NCBI RefSeq assembly: GCF_003711205.1
Contig: NZ_CP031013.1
Location: 2,646,501 to 2,710,500 of the forward strand
From: Polaromonas sp. SP1
GTDB lineage: Bacteria; Pseudomonadota; Gammaproteobacteria; Burkholderiales; Burkholderiaceae_C
Direction of reading: 5' to 3'
Length of the DNA stretch: 64,000 bases
Below the pieces are notes generated by a model. The model saw nothing but the letters and a program-made list of their open reading frames with translations. It was not told the origin of the DNA and searched no databases. Positions 34,251 through 43,487 of the stretch are shown one piece after another. Made by a program: the position numbers and the translations under genes. Numbering within the stretch: position 1 is the first letter of the stretch; the number at the start of each line of letters is the position of its first letter.

Positions 34251-34894
34251 ACTTGAATGTCAGCGGCAAGCTGACGGCACTGCAGGTCATGCAGGATGCG
34301 CCGGTGATTCCCGTCATCGTTTTGAGCGACGTGAAGCAGGCTGTGTTGCTGGCGCGCGCGCTGGTGGCCGGCGGCATCCGCATGCTGGAAGTGACGCTGC
34401 GCACGCCGCAGGCGCTGGCCTGCATCGAGGCGATCGCACGCGACGTGCCCGAGGCCGTTACCGGCGCAGGCACCGTGCGCAGCGCCGCCGACGCCCAGGC
34501 CTGCGCCATGGCCGGCGCGCGTTTTGCCGTGAGCCCGGGCTACACCCACGCCGTCGGACAAGCTTGCCGCGATGCCGGCTTGCCGCTGTTGCCCGGCGTG
34601 GCCACCGGCAGCGAAATCATGATGGCGCAGGAAGACGGCCTGACCGAACTCAAATTTTTCCCCGCGATGCAGGCGGGCGGCCCGGCCATGCTCAAGGCCT
34701 GGAGCGGCCCGTTTGGCGATGTGCGGTTTTGCCCCACGGGTGGAGTCTCCACCGCCAACGCCGCGGAGTTTCTAAGTTTGCCCAACGTGGTGTGTGTGGG
34801 CGGCTCGTGGCTCACGCCCGCTGATGCCGTGGCGCGCGGCGATTGGGCGCAGATCACGGCGCTGGCGCAGCAGGCTTGCCAGCTGGCGCGTTGA
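34241..34894 (+). CDS. eda: KDPG aldolase
   Basis: Cleaves 2-keto-3-deoxy-6-phosphogluconate to pyruvate and glyceraldehyde-3-phosphate. [37 protein letters not shown] with the catalytic Glu, AVTGAGTV, and [11 protein letters not shown] with the Schiff-base Lys are typical. GTG start at 34241 has a strong AAGGAG inside the edd end and overlaps its stop by 10 bases, so translation is coupled. 217 aa. Confidence 0.94.
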
Positions 34895-35002
34895 GCTGCC
34901 TGGGCAGGCCGGCGCAATTTTTTAAGCGAAATCGGCCTCCAGCCCAATCACTGCCTTGGCAGTGTGCTCCTGAAAAGATAGCAGGCCGAAGGCTCGGCCG
35001 GG

Positions 35003-35413
35003 TTATCGCAAGCCCGCGCCGCCGCCGCTTTCATCACGCTGGATCAGCTCGATCTTGTAGCCGTCCGGGTCCGTCACAAAAGCGATCACGGTGGTGCCGC
35101 CCTTGACCGGGCCGGCCTCGCGCGTGACATTGCCGCCAGCCGCCTTGATCTTGTCGCAGGCTGCGTAGGCATCAGGCACGCCCAACGCGATGTGGCCGAA
35201 GGCGGTGCCCATGTCGTAGCTCTCGGTACCCCAGTTGTAGGTCAACTCAATCTCGGCCTGCGCCGGGTTGCCTTCATAGCCGACAAAGGCCAGGCTGTAT
35301 TTGTACTCAGGGTTTTCCGACGTGCGCAGCAACTTCATGCCGAGCACCTGGGTGTAAAAATCAATGGAGCGCTGGAGATTGCCAACGCGCAGCATGGTGT
35401 GTAGGAGTCGCAT
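35003..35413 (-). CDS. gloA: Lactoylglutathione lyase (glyoxalase I)
   Basis: Detoxifies methylglyoxal by isomerising its glutathione adduct. [30 protein letters not shown], with the first metal His, [28 protein letters not shown] and [15 protein letters not shown] are GloA signatures. Start ATG 35413; 136 aa. Confidence 0.94.
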   Translation of the reverse strand: MRLLHTMLRVGNLQRSIDFYTQVLGMKLLRTSENPEYKYSLAFVGYEGNPAQAEIELTYNWGTESYDMGTAFGHIALGVPDAYAACDKIKAAGGNVTREAGPVKGGTTVIAFVTDPDGYKIELIQRDESGGGAGLR

Positions 35414-35462
35414 GGGCGGATTATCGTGCGGGTGGGGAAAGTTTGCAGGCCAGCGGTGCTCC

Positions 35463-36218
35463 CTAGACCTGGTGTGCATGGACTAAGTTGCCTAAGAGGG
35501 CGGGGTGGAGATAGGTAGTCTCATTTACTGGGATGGAAATTGGAGAAATTGTGGGCGCTAGCTTGATACCTACGTTCATACGCCAGTGTGTGAGGCCTTC
35601 GACGAAATCTTTCCATTTGTGCGGTGGCTCCGCCTTGTGAGGAAATACAAGGAAAAACCAATAGCAGTTAATCGCAACCATGCGAACCACAAAGCGGCGC
35701 GACAGCGGACCATCGTATGGAATTTCAGCGCATCGTAGGTGTTTTGGCTCTAAAAGCTTCTCTGTTTTTTCGTCCAGATTGATTGCCCTCGACGCTGTTA
35801 CTACTTGGAGACGAAGTTGAATCGGTGGGCAATAGCCGCCGTGAAGAATGAAATTGATAGAACTTTCATGCGCTTTCACAACCTTTTCGGGAGCGTCTAC
35901 TCTGGCCGAGTTGTAGGAGATTTTCAGAAGCGCCCTAAGTAGTATCTGGTAGTCATATGCGATGCTTGTTTGCTCTCCAGGAAGCAGGATTCTCTCGAGG
36001 TGCGCGTCGTAAAGAGAAGAAAGATAGGAGTCGAGTTTGCTTAGAAGAACGTTGTTGCAGGGGCCACAAACGTCTTTGATCGTCGGGTCCCCCTTATAGA
36101 GCTTGGCTGCTCTCTTCGAGTACGTGAGCAAGCTCTCATACTTTTCAATTAAGCAGTTGGGCCAAATATGTTCTCGCGTAAGCGGAGCACTTTTGCGGCA
36201 GTATGAACAGGTGTTCAT
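35463..36218 (-). CDS. HNH-endonuclease-like protein, foreign-looking
   Basis: The N-terminus [20 protein letters not shown] gives CxxC then a (T)REH.WP histidine; CGPCNN (Cys51/Cys54/Asn55) gives the second CxxC and Asn of an HNH/zinc-ribbon nuclease core. The rest is alpha/beta without recognised family. It is distinctly more A/T-rich than the genes around it and sits 7 bases behind the PaaI-type gene, which suggests recent arrival. It could be a defence or mobile-element nuclease, or a McrA-like protein. Start ATG 36218; the in-frame upstream extension lies in the neighbouring gene. 251 aa. Confidence 0.65.
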   Translation of the reverse strand: MNTCSYCRKSAPLTREHIWPNCLIEKYESLLTYSKRAAKLYKGDPTIKDVCGPCNNVLLSKLDSYLSSLYDAHLERILLPGEQTSIAYDYQILLRALLKISYNSARVDAPEKVVKAHESSINFILHGGYCPPIQLRLQVVTASRAINLDEKTEKLLEPKHLRCAEIPYDGPLSRRFVVRMVAINCYWFFLVFPHKAEPPHKWKDFVEGLTHWRMNVGIKLAPTISPISIPVNETTYLHPALLGNLVHAHQV

Positions 36219-36225
36219 TTGCAGG

Positions 36226-36783
36226 CTACTTCTGCGCAGGCACCTCAAACACCAGACAAGTCGTTGTCGCATGCGCATACAGCTTCCCATCAGGCCCCAC
36301 GATGCGGCCTTCAGCGGTGGCCAGCTGGCGGCCGCAGTGGATGACGGTGCCGATGGCGCGCAAGGGCCCGGTCTTGTGTGAGGCGGCACGCACGATGTTG
36401 ATGCTGAGTTCAGCCGTGGTGTAGGCCCGGCCCACCGGCATCATGGTGTGCACGGCGCAGCCCACGGCCGAGTCGAGCAGCGTGGCGTACCAGCCGCCGT
36501 GCACGGTGCCCAGCGGGTTGTAGTGCTTGAGCTGGGGTGTGCCCTGGAAGATGGCCTTGCCGGGCTCGACTTCAACCAGGGCGAAGTCCAATGTTTCTGC
36601 AATGTGGGGGTAGGGCAGCTCGCCCGCCAGCATGGCCTGCATCACTTCCAGGCCGGTTTTGTTGGCCACGTCCTCGGGCCGTGCCAGCCCGGGTTTGCCG
36701 CCGCCGTCCGTCATGCGGGCGCGCACCGCGGCGCTTTGTTCCATCCATTGCGTCAATGTGTCTTGTGGGGTCATGGCATCCAT
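36226..36783 (-). CDS. PaaI-family acyl-CoA thioesterase
   Basis: A hotdog-fold protein: NPLGTVHGGWYATLLDSAVGCAVHTMMP carries the HGG.......D catalytic region, followed by YTTAELSINIVRA. It hydrolyses acyl- or aryl-CoA esters. 185 aa, with an unusual ~50-residue N-terminal helical extension. Divergent from the marR gene, probably under its control. Confidence 0.86.
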   Translation of the reverse strand: MDAMTPQDTLTQWMEQSAAVRARMTDGGGKPGLARPEDVANKTGLEVMQAMLAGELPYPHIAETLDFALVEVEPGKAIFQGTPQLKHYNPLGTVHGGWYATLLDSAVGCAVHTMMPVGRAYTTAELSINIVRAASHKTGPLRAIGTVIHCGRQLATAEGRIVGPDGKLYAHATTTCLVFEVPAQK

Positions 36784-36786
36784 AAA

Positions 36787-36815
36787 TGTTGCATATACAA
36801 TAGTTGTAGGTACAA
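36787..36815. promoter_or_regulatory. Tandem MarR-type operators
   Basis: TTGCATATACAA (36787-36798) and TTGTAGGTACAA (36804-36815) are palindromes spaced 17 bases centre to centre between the divergent PaaI-type and marR genes. This fits autoregulation and joint control of both transcripts by the adjacent MarR protein. Confidence 0.55.
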
Positions 36816-36822
36816 TTAAATT

Positions 36823-37302
36823 ATGAACGAGAAAACCCGCCTGTCAACCCAGGCTGAACTCAAAGTGCAGGGCTGCACCAACCTCAAGCTGCGCCAGCTG
36901 ATGCGCCGCGTTGCCCATCACTACGACCTGGAGATGGCGAAGGTGGGGCTGAAGACCACGCAATACTCCTTGCTGACCTATGTGCTCAAGATGGGTCCCA
37001 TGCGCCCTGGCGAGCTGGCGCGCGGCATGAAGGTCAGCGCATCGACCCTCACACGCAACCTCAAGCCCTTGATCGATGCCGGCTGGATTGAGCTCACCGC
37101 AGGCAGCGACGCGCGCAGCCGCACCGTGGTGTTGACCGACGCGGGCCGCGCCAAGCGCGAAGAGGCCCGCTCGCGCTGGAGGGCGGCACAAGAGCAGCTC
37201 AACGCGTTGCTGGGTAACGGGCGTGTGCTGGCCCTGCACAACCTGATCAATGAGTCCTTGGCGCTTTTGTCCCCCATCGAATCCGGAGTTGATGATGAGT
37301 AA
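36823..37302 (+). CDS. MarR-family transcriptional regulator
   Basis: Winged-helix core: LTYVLKMGPMRPGELARGMKVSASTLTRNLKPLIDAGWIEL, then the wing GSDARSRTVVLTDAGRAKREEARSRWRAAQ. Dimeric repressors of this family usually respond to phenolic or CoA-type ligands. 159 aa. Its last codons overlap the start of the MFS gene, so the two are one operon. Confidence 0.92.
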   Translation: MNEKTRLSTQAELKVQGCTNLKLRQLMRRVAHHYDLEMAKVGLKTTQYSLLTYVLKMGPMRPGELARGMKVSASTLTRNLKPLIDAGWIELTAGSDARSRTVVLTDAGRAKREEARSRWRAAQEQLNALLGNGRVLALHNLINESLALLSPIESGVDDE

Positions 37303-38581
37303 TCCCGAGCCTTCCCCATCCCCTTCCAGTGCTGCGTCTTCCGCCGCGTTGCCTGTGCACCGCATCGCGATGTGGCTGGTGCTGCTGGCCGCCGGCGGCA
37401 CCTTTGCCCTCACCATGGGCGTGCGCCAGACCATGGGCCTGTTCCTGTCGGCGCTCAATACGTCCACCGCACTGGGCATCGGCAGCATCAGCCTGGCGTT
37501 TGCGTTTGGCCAGCTCTGGTGGGGGCTGACGCAGCCTTTTGCCGGCGCGGTGGCCGACCGCATCGGCACCGGCCGTGTGATCTTTCTGGGAGTGGTGCTG
37601 GTGGCGATCGGCACCATCATCACGCCGCTCATGACCAGCACGGCCGGCCTGATCTTTGCCATCGGTGTGCTGGCCGCGGGCGGCGCCGGCATGGCCGGGC
37701 CTTCGGTGCTGATGGCCGCCAGCACGCGCCTGGTGCCGCCGGAAAAGCGCGGCCTGGCCACCGGCATCGTCAATGCCGGCGGCTCTTTCGGCCAGTTCGC
37801 GATGGCGCCGATTGCCATCGGCCTGACGGCCGCTGTCGGCTGGGCCAGCGCCATGCAGTGGCTGGGCGCGCTGGTGTTGCTGGCCGTGCCGGCGGTGCTG
37901 GTGCTCAAGGGCAACTCCAAGGCGCTGGCGGCGCAGGCGGCCGCCGCGTCGGGCACCAAAGCGCTCAGCGCGCGCCAGGCGATCAGCCAGGCCATCGCAA
38001 CGCCGAGCTACCGTTACCTCGCTGCGGGCTTCCTGGTGTGCGGTTTTCACGTGGCGTTTTTGGCGACTCATCTTCCGGGCGTGGTGGCGGCCTGCGGTTT
38101 GCCGCCTGAGATCGGCGGCTGGGCGCTGGCGATGATCGGCCTCTTCAACATCGTCGGCAGCCTGGCCATGGGCTGGGCGGTGGGCCGCTGGCGCATGAAG
38201 TCCTTGCTGGCCTTGCTGTATGCGACGCGCGGCTTGGCGGTGCTGATCTTTCTGCTGGCGCCCAAGACACCGGCGGTAATGCTGATCTTCGCCGCCGTCA
38301 TGGGCGTGACCTTCCTGTCGACCGTTCCGCCCACGGTGGGGCTGGTCGCCAAGATGTTCGGCACGGCCAATATGGCCATGTTGTTCGGCGTGGTGATGTT
38401 GTCGCACCAGGTGGGCGGCTTCCTCGGCGCCTACCTGGGGGGTTATGTTTTCCAGGCCACCGGCAGCTACGACTGGGTCTGGTACATCGACATTGTGCTG
38501 GCGGTCGGCGCTGCGCTGGTGAACCTGCCCATCCGCGAGGCGCTGCTGCCGCGGCAGGTGGCCGCCAAGGCCGCGGCCTGA
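37292..38581 (+). CDS. MFS transporter
   Basis: Twelve hydrophobic helices with MGVRQTMGLFLSAL, ADRIGTGRVIFLG (loop 2-3 MFS motif) and LVPPEKRGLATGIVNAGGSFGQ. It resembles the oxalate/formate-antiporter or CynX-like group of MFS. Substrate unknown; possibly an exporter for the ligand sensed by MarR. Start ATG 37292 (or 37295), with GGAG, overlapping the marR stop. 429 aa. Confidence 0.88.
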   Translation: MMSNPEPSPSPSSAASSAALPVHRIAMWLVLLAAGGTFALTMGVRQTMGLFLSALNTSTALGIGSISLAFAFGQLWWGLTQPFAGAVADRIGTGRVIFLGVVLVAIGTIITPLMTSTAGLIFAIGVLAAGGAGMAGPSVLMAASTRLVPPEKRGLATGIVNAGGSFGQFAMAPIAIGLTAAVGWASAMQWLGALVLLAVPAVLVLKGNSKALAAQAAAASGTKALSARQAISQAIATPSYRYLAAGFLVCGFHVAFLATHLPGVVAACGLPPEIGGWALAMIGLFNIVGSLAMGWAVGRWRMKSLLALLYATRGLAVLIFLLAPKTPAVMLIFAAVMGVTFLSTVPPTVGLVAKMFGTANMAMLFGVVMLSHQVGGFLGAYLGGYVFQATGSYDWVWYIDIVLAVGAALVNLPIREALLPRQVAAKAAA

Positions 38582-38672
38582 GTGCTCACCAGGCGAGGGA
38601 AATCCGCGCCGTACTCCCTGAGGGCTGCTGTGCCAGAATCCCTGCAAGCAGCCAACTTGCGGGATACATCAG

Positions 38673-39647
38673 ATGCTTATCAATTGTGTGGTCTACCAAA
38701 ACGGCACCAAGCTTGCCGACATCCCGGTCACCGAGATCAGCGACTACATTTGCCGGCCTGACGCGTTTGTCTGGGTGGCGCTGCAAGACGCCACAGCGGA
38801 AGAGCTTGAGGAAATGCGGCATGAGTTCGGCCTGCATGAGCTGGCGGTCGAAGATGCCCGGCACGGCCACCAGCGGCCCAAGATCGAGGAGTACGGTGCC
38901 TCGCTGTTCTCCGTGCTGCACCTGATCGAGCCCTCTACCGACAAGCCGGGCGAACTCAATGTCGGCGAGGTGGATGTGTTCACCGGCAAGAACTATGTGC
39001 TCTCGGTGCGCAACCGCAGCCAGAAAGGTTTTCTGGGCGTGCGTGACCGCTGTGAGCAGGAGCCCGAGTTGCTGCGCCACGGTTCGGGGTTTGTGCTGTA
39101 CGCCCTGATGGACGCGGTGGTCGACCGTTACTTTCCCATCCTTGACGATCTTGAGACCGAGCTGGAGCTGATCGAGAAAGAAATCTTCACACCCGGCGCC
39201 GCGCGCAAAAACATCGAGCGTCTGTATGAGCTCAAGGGCAGCGTCATGGTGCTCAAGCATGCGGTGGCGCCGCTGCTGGAAGGCGCCAGCAAACTGTATG
39301 GCGGCCGGGTCCCGCAGATCTGCAACGGCGTTCAGGACTATTTCCGCGACGTGGTCGACCATTTGTCGCGCATCAACGCCTTGATCGAGAACATGCGCGA
39401 CACGATCGGTACGGCCATCCAGGTGAACCTGGCGATGGTGACGATCGAGGAGAGCGAGGTGACCAAAAAGCTCGCGGCCTGGGCCAGTATCTTTGCGGTC
39501 TGCACCGCCTTTGCCGGCATCTGGGGCATGAACTTTGAAGCCATGCCCGAACTGAAATGGCGCTACGGCTACCTGATGGCCATCAGCATGATTGTGGTGG
39601 CGTGCTCGCTGCTGTACTGGCGCTTCAGGCGCGCCAAATGGGTCTGA
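38673..39647 (+). CDS. corA: CorA magnesium/cobalt transporter
   Basis: A long cytoplasmic N-terminal domain, then two C-terminal membrane helices with the selectivity motif GMN in IWGMNFEAMPELKW. VALQDATAEELEEMRHEFGLHELAVEDARHGHQRPKIEEY is a CorA signature. 324 aa; pentameric Mg2+ channel. Confidence 0.95.
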   Translation: MLINCVVYQNGTKLADIPVTEISDYICRPDAFVWVALQDATAEELEEMRHEFGLHELAVEDARHGHQRPKIEEYGASLFSVLHLIEPSTDKPGELNVGEVDVFTGKNYVLSVRNRSQKGFLGVRDRCEQEPELLRHGSGFVLYALMDAVVDRYFPILDDLETELELIEKEIFTPGAARKNIERLYELKGSVMVLKHAVAPLLEGASKLYGGRVPQICNGVQDYFRDVVDHLSRINALIENMRDTIGTAIQVNLAMVTIEESEVTKKLAAWASIFAVCTAFAGIWGMNFEAMPELKWRYGYLMAISMIVVACSLLYWRFRRAKWV

Positions 39648-39650
39648 CGC

Positions 39651-40328
39651 TCAGGGGCGCGGCGGGGTAAACGCCTTGCGCGCTGCCAGCGCCTTCTTGC
39701 GGCTGGCGCAACCCTCAATGTGGTCGTTCACCAGGCCCATGGCCTGCATAAAGGCGTACATCGTCGTCGGGCCCACAAACGTCCAGCCGCGTTTCTTGAG
39801 GTCTTTGGACAGGGCAATGGAGGCAGGCGAAGTCGGCATGGCCTTGACGGCCTCGTGCGTGATGCGCGCCGGCCGGCTCTTGGCGTCGGGCTCCAGCCGC
39901 CAGACAAAGGCCCCGAGTGAACCGAATTCCTTGCGCAGCTCGATCACCCGCTGTGCGTTGTTGATGGTCGAGGCGATCTTGCCCGCGTGCCGCACGATGC
40001 CTGCGTCGGCCACAAGGCGCTTGACATCACGCGCGCCAAAGCGGGCTACCTGCTCGGCGTCGAAGTTGGCAAAAGCGCTGCGAAAGGATTCGCGCTTGTT
40101 CAGGATGGTCAGCCAGCTCAGGCCTGCCTGAAAGCCTTCGAGACAGATCTTTTCGAACAGGCGGCGTTCGTCGTCCACCGGAAAACCCCATTCCGTGTCG
40201 TGGTAGTGGCGGTAGAACGGCGTGGCCTGGCACCAGGCGCAGCGCGTGGTGTGGGTGTCGTCAATGAAAAGGCCGGCAGCGGGCGATGCCGCAGCGGTGG
40301 GTGGTTGGCGTGGGGTGGCGGAAGGCAT
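39651..40328 (-). CDS. tag: DNA-3-methyladenine glycosylase I
   Basis: Removes 3-methyladenine from alkylated DNA. RCAWCQATPFYRHYHDTEWGFPVDDERRLFEKICLEGFQAGLSWLTILNKRESF is the Tag signature with zinc-snap Cys/His; the C-terminal MQAMGLVNDHIEGC completes the zinc site. ATG 40328; 225 aa including a ~30-residue Pro/Ala-rich leader. Convergent with corA. Confidence 0.95.
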   Translation of the reverse strand: MPSATPRQPPTAAASPAAGLFIDDTHTTRCAWCQATPFYRHYHDTEWGFPVDDERRLFEKICLEGFQAGLSWLTILNKRESFRSAFANFDAEQVARFGARDVKRLVADAGIVRHAGKIASTINNAQRVIELRKEFGSLGAFVWRLEPDAKSRPARITHEAVKAMPTSPASIALSKDLKKRGWTFVGPTTMYAFMQAMGLVNDHIEGCASRKKALAARKAFTPPRP

Positions 40329-40412
40329 GGGCGATTTTAGGCAGAGGAGGGCAGGCGACGCTATCATGAAGCACGACGTTCTCACCGGCCCACCACTTCG
40401 GAAACACGCACC

Positions 40413-41039
40413 ATGTCCATCCAGCTTTGGCTCGCTTTTGTCGCCGCAACCGCCGTCTTGCTCATCATTCCCGGCCCCACCATCCTCACTGTCATCAGCT
40501 ACTCGATGGCGCATGGCAAGCGTGCCAACGTTCCGCTGGTGGCGGCCGTGGCGTTGGGGGATTCCACGGCACTGGTCGTGTCGCTCTTCGGCCTGGGCGC
40601 GCTGTTGGCAACTTCGGCTTTCTGGTTCACGGTGGTCAAATGGGCGGGCGGCCTGTACTTGCTGTACCTGGGCATCAAGCTGTTGCGCGCCGGCATTTCA
40701 CCCCTGCAGGCGGCTGCGCCCGATGCGCCCGGCTCCTTGTGGAAATTGTTCGGCAATACCTACCTGGTCACCGCCCTCAACCCCAAGGGCATCGTGTTTT
40801 TTGTGGCCTTCCTGCCTCAATTTATCAACCCGAGCGCCGACGTGACGCGCCAGCTCTGGGTGCTGGCGGTGACCTTTGTGGTGATGGCCAGCCTGAACGC
40901 CACGCTGTACGCGGTGTTTGCCGCATCGGCCCGCACGTTGCTGGCCTCGCCGCGTGCGCAGCGGCGCTTTAATTTTGCGGGCGGGTCGCTGCTGTCGGCG
41001 GCCGGTGTGTGGGCGCTGCTGGCCAAGCGCCCTGCTTAG
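40413..41039 (+). CDS. LysE-family amino-acid exporter
   Basis: About six helices; LAFVAATAVLLIIPGPTILTVISYSMAHGKRANVPLVAAVALGD is the conserved N-terminal LysE/RhtB signature. Exports amino acids or related compounds; substrate unknown. 208 aa. Its stop overlaps the stop of a decayed gene on the opposite strand. Confidence 0.9.
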   Translation: MSIQLWLAFVAATAVLLIIPGPTILTVISYSMAHGKRANVPLVAAVALGDSTALVVSLFGLGALLATSAFWFTVVKWAGGLYLLYLGIKLLRAGISPLQAAAPDAPGSLWKLFGNTYLVTALNPKGIVFFVAFLPQFINPSADVTRQLWVLAVTFVVMASLNATLYAVFAASARTLLASPRAQRRFNFAGGSLLSAAGVWALLAKRPA

Positions 41040-41127
41040 GCCAAAATTTCGTCGATGAGGGCCTGGTCCACGTCATGAATCCAGCATTCTGAAAGCTGGC
41101 CGTCCCTCACGATGCAGCGCAGCAGTG
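41036..41127 (-). pseudogene. C-terminal fragment of a SnoaL/NTF2-like protein
   Basis: Read on the - strand this 92-base gap encodes LLRIVRDGQLSECWIHDVDQ followed by ALIDEILA and a stop. This is the typical end of SnoaL-like (NTF2 fold) proteins ('..dGki.e.W...D'). No start and no upstream part exist; the fragment abuts the stop codon of the SDR gene. Probably the remnant of a gene removed when the sugar-acid locus was joined to lysE. Confidence 0.55.
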
Positions 41128-41916
41128 TTAAACCGGAACCGTGTAATTCAGCGTCATGCGCCCGCCATCGACCACCACGATTTCACCGGTGATGTAGCTG
41201 GCCGCATCGCTGGCCAGGTAGGCCACCGTGTCGGCGATCTCGGAAGGCTCGCCCAGGCGCTTCATGGGCGTGCGGCTCATGATTTTGGCTTTGGCTTCGT
41301 CGCTGGTGAGCACGGCCTTGGCCGCCAGCTCGGTGGCGATGGTGCCGGGCGCAACCGCATTGACGCGCACGCCCTGGCCGGCGAGCGACAGGGCCATCAC
41401 GCGCGTGAGCTGGTTGATGCCGCCTTTGCTGACGTTGTAGCTGGCGATGGTGGGAATGGCGAGCACGCCGTTGACCGAGCTCATGTTGACGATGCTGCCC
41501 TTGCCGGCGGCGGCCATCACGCGTGCCACGGCCTGGCCGGCCAGGAAGGAGCCTTTGAGGTTGATGCGCAGCACGGCGTCAAAGTCGGCTTCCGTCACCT
41601 CCAGGAATTCGGCGGCCTTGAAGATGCCGGCGTTGTTGACCAGCACGTCGATGCGGCCATGCGCAGCCATGACCTGGGCGACCAGCGCATCGACCTGGGC
41701 CTTGTTGCCGACGTCGCAATGCACGTAGAGGCCGCCCAGCTCGGCGGCGAGCGCGCCGCCGCGCGCGTCGTCAATGTCGGCGATCACCACTTTGGCGCCT
41801 TCACGCGCAAAGCGGCGCACGCAAGCCTCACCGATGCCCTGGGCGCCGCCCGTGACGATGCAGACGCGGCCGGCGAGGCCAAATGAAACCGTCGAGGAGT
41901 TTGAGGATGAAATCAT
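41128..41916 (-). CDS. SDR oxidoreductase, sugar/aldonate dehydrogenase-like
   Basis: TGGAQGIGEA, CDV, NNAG and the catalytic set in SSVNGVLAIPTIASYNVSKGG define a classical NAD(P) SDR. The C-terminal PMKRLGEPSEIADTVAYLASDAASYITGEIVVVDGG is typical. Last gene of the dehydratase-kdgK-dgoK-dgoA-SDR unit, two bases after dgoA, so it probably oxidises the sugar or a sugar acid used by this pathway, for example galactose or an aldonate. 262 aa. Confidence 0.85.
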   Translation of the reverse strand: MISSSNSSTVSFGLAGRVCIVTGGAQGIGEACVRRFAREGAKVVIADIDDARGGALAAELGGLYVHCDVGNKAQVDALVAQVMAAHGRIDVLVNNAGIFKAAEFLEVTEADFDAVLRINLKGSFLAGQAVARVMAAAGKGSIVNMSSVNGVLAIPTIASYNVSKGGINQLTRVMALSLAGQGVRVNAVAPGTIATELAAKAVLTSDEAKAKIMSRTPMKRLGEPSEIADTVAYLASDAASYITGEIVVVDGGRMTLNYTVPV

Positions 41917-41918
41917 GC

Positions 41919-42557
41919 TTAAGTCCTTATGGTTCCTTGGTATGCAGCTATAAATTTCATAGCGCTTTCGGCAACGTTGGCTGCCGTCATGCCGGGCTTG
42001 TACAGCGCCGAGCCGATGCCAAAACCGCTGGCGCCGGCTGCCAGGTACGCGCCCATGTTGTCCGGCGTGACACCGCCCACCGGCATCACCACGGTGGAGG
42101 CGGGCAGCACGGCGCGCAAGGCTTTCACCACGGCGGGTGTGATCATCTCAGCCGGGAAAATCTTCAGGCCGGTGGCGCCTGCGTCCAGTGCGCCGAAGGC
42201 TTCGCTGGCGGTCATCACGCCGGGCAGGCAGATCAGGCCGAGGCGCGCGGCTTCGCGCACCACCGCAGGGTTGAAGTTGGGCGACACGATCAGCTGGCCG
42301 CCGGCGGCCTGCACATTGCGCACATCTTCGGGAGTCAGCACGGTGCCTGCGCCTATCAGGGCTTGCGGGTAGGCGCCGGCCATGGCGGCGATGCTGTCCA
42401 GCGGCTGCGGGGAGTTCAGCGGAATTTCAATCAGCGTCCAGCCGGTGGAAACGAGCGCCTGACCGACAGGCAGCGCCTCGGCGGGCGACAGCCCGCGCAA
42501 GATGGCCACCAGCGGAAGGGTGGTGAGGGCGTTGGAGAATTTTTGGTGTGCGTTCAT
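41919..42557 (-). CDS. dgoA: 2-dehydro-3-deoxy-6-phosphogalactonate aldolase
   Basis: A class I aldolase of the KDPG/KDPGal family: PLVAILRGLSPAEALPVGQALVSTGWTLIEIPLNSP with catalytic Glu, AGTVLTPEDVRNV, and ATGLKIFPAEMITP with the Schiff-base lysine, closer to DgoA than to Eda. Forms pyruvate and glyceraldehyde-3-phosphate. Start ATG 42557 (212 aa), with a poor ribosome site. The last codons (SAMKFIAAYQ) fall in an AT-rich stretch resembling the dispersed repeat. Confidence 0.88.
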   Translation of the reverse strand: MNAHQKFSNALTTLPLVAILRGLSPAEALPVGQALVSTGWTLIEIPLNSPQPLDSIAAMAGAYPQALIGAGTVLTPEDVRNVQAAGGQLIVSPNFNPAVVREAARLGLICLPGVMTASEAFGALDAGATGLKIFPAEMITPAVVKALRAVLPASTVVMPVGGVTPDNMGAYLAAGASGFGIGSALYKPGMTAANVAESAMKFIAAYQGTIRT

Positions 42558-42605
42558 GGTGTGGGGTTCATGGGAGTGCGCGGCGGTGCGCACGGTTAGC
42601 CCAGG

Positions 42606-43487
42606 TCAATTGAGGGTATCGGCAATGGCGCGCAAACCGCGCCAGGTGGCGCCCGCGCCTACGCGCTGCACGGGCACCCCGAGCTGCGCAAGCGCCTGTT
42701 CGTAGCGGGCGGTGAGCGCTTCGGCGCCCATCACCACCACGGCTTCGCCGCGCGGAAGTTGTTGGGACTTGAGCTCTTCGCCGATGACCAGGCCCGACAG
42801 GTAGCTGGGCAGGGCTTCGGCGGCCATGCGCTTGAACAGCGAAAGTGTGCGGGTGCTGAAGGCGGTGTTGAGCAGGCCCGGGCCCGCCAGCGCATGGGCC
42901 ACGCCCTGGTCAAAGGCGGCTGCGTCGTGTGCCGGGTCGGCTTCGGGCATCATGCGCGCCAGCAGGGAGTGCCGGCGCAGCAGGGCATAAAATTCGCCGG
43001 TCATCCAGGTCGAGAAATCGGTGACCCTGGCGTCCGTCACGGTGACCCATTTGCTGTGCGTGCCGGGCAGCACCAGGCGGGCGCTGTCCAGGCCCAGCAA
43101 CTGCAGGGCGCCAAAGATCTGGGTTTCCTCGCCGCGCATCACGTCGGGCACGCCGCCGCGCTCAATGCTGAGGCCGGGCACGATGGCAATGCGGCCCGCT
43201 TCCACCCATTCCAGCTGGGCCGCAATGGCGTCAAAGCCCGCCGGGCAGGCGCAGTAGGGAGCCTCGCGCCAGCCTTGCTTGCTGCCGGCCATCCCCGAAA
43301 TCAGGCACAGCGTGCCGGGCGTCATCCAGTCGCCAAAGCACGCCTGGAAAGCTTCGGGAAACCCACCTGCGGGCACCGTGAGAATGCCGCGCGCAAAAGA
43401 GCGCTCTTCCAGCACCGCACCATCGCTGCCCAGCAGCGCACCTCGCAGGGAAGACGTTCCCCAGTCAACCGCAACGATGCGGCTCAC
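42606..43487 (-). CDS. dgoK: 2-dehydro-3-deoxygalactonokinase
   Basis: Phosphorylates 2-keto-3-deoxygalactonate. AVDWGTSSLRGALL is the ATP-binding phosphate loop of the DgoK family; CLISGMAGSKQGWREAPY, LVLPGTHSKWV and FSTWMTGEFYALLRRHSLLARMM are signatures. 293 aa. ATGA overlap with the preceding kdgK, so the two kinases are coupled. Confidence 0.92.
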   Translation of the reverse strand: MSRIVAVDWGTSSLRGALLGSDGAVLEERSFARGILTVPAGGFPEAFQACFGDWMTPGTLCLISGMAGSKQGWREAPYCACPAGFDAIAAQLEWVEAGRIAIVPGLSIERGGVPDVMRGEETQIFGALQLLGLDSARLVLPGTHSKWVTVTDARVTDFSTWMTGEFYALLRRHSLLARMMPEADPAHDAAAFDQGVAHALAGPGLLNTAFSTRTLSLFKRMAAEALPSYLSGLVIGEELKSQQLPRGEAVVVMGAEALTARYEQALAQLGVPVQRVGAGATWRGLRAIADTLN

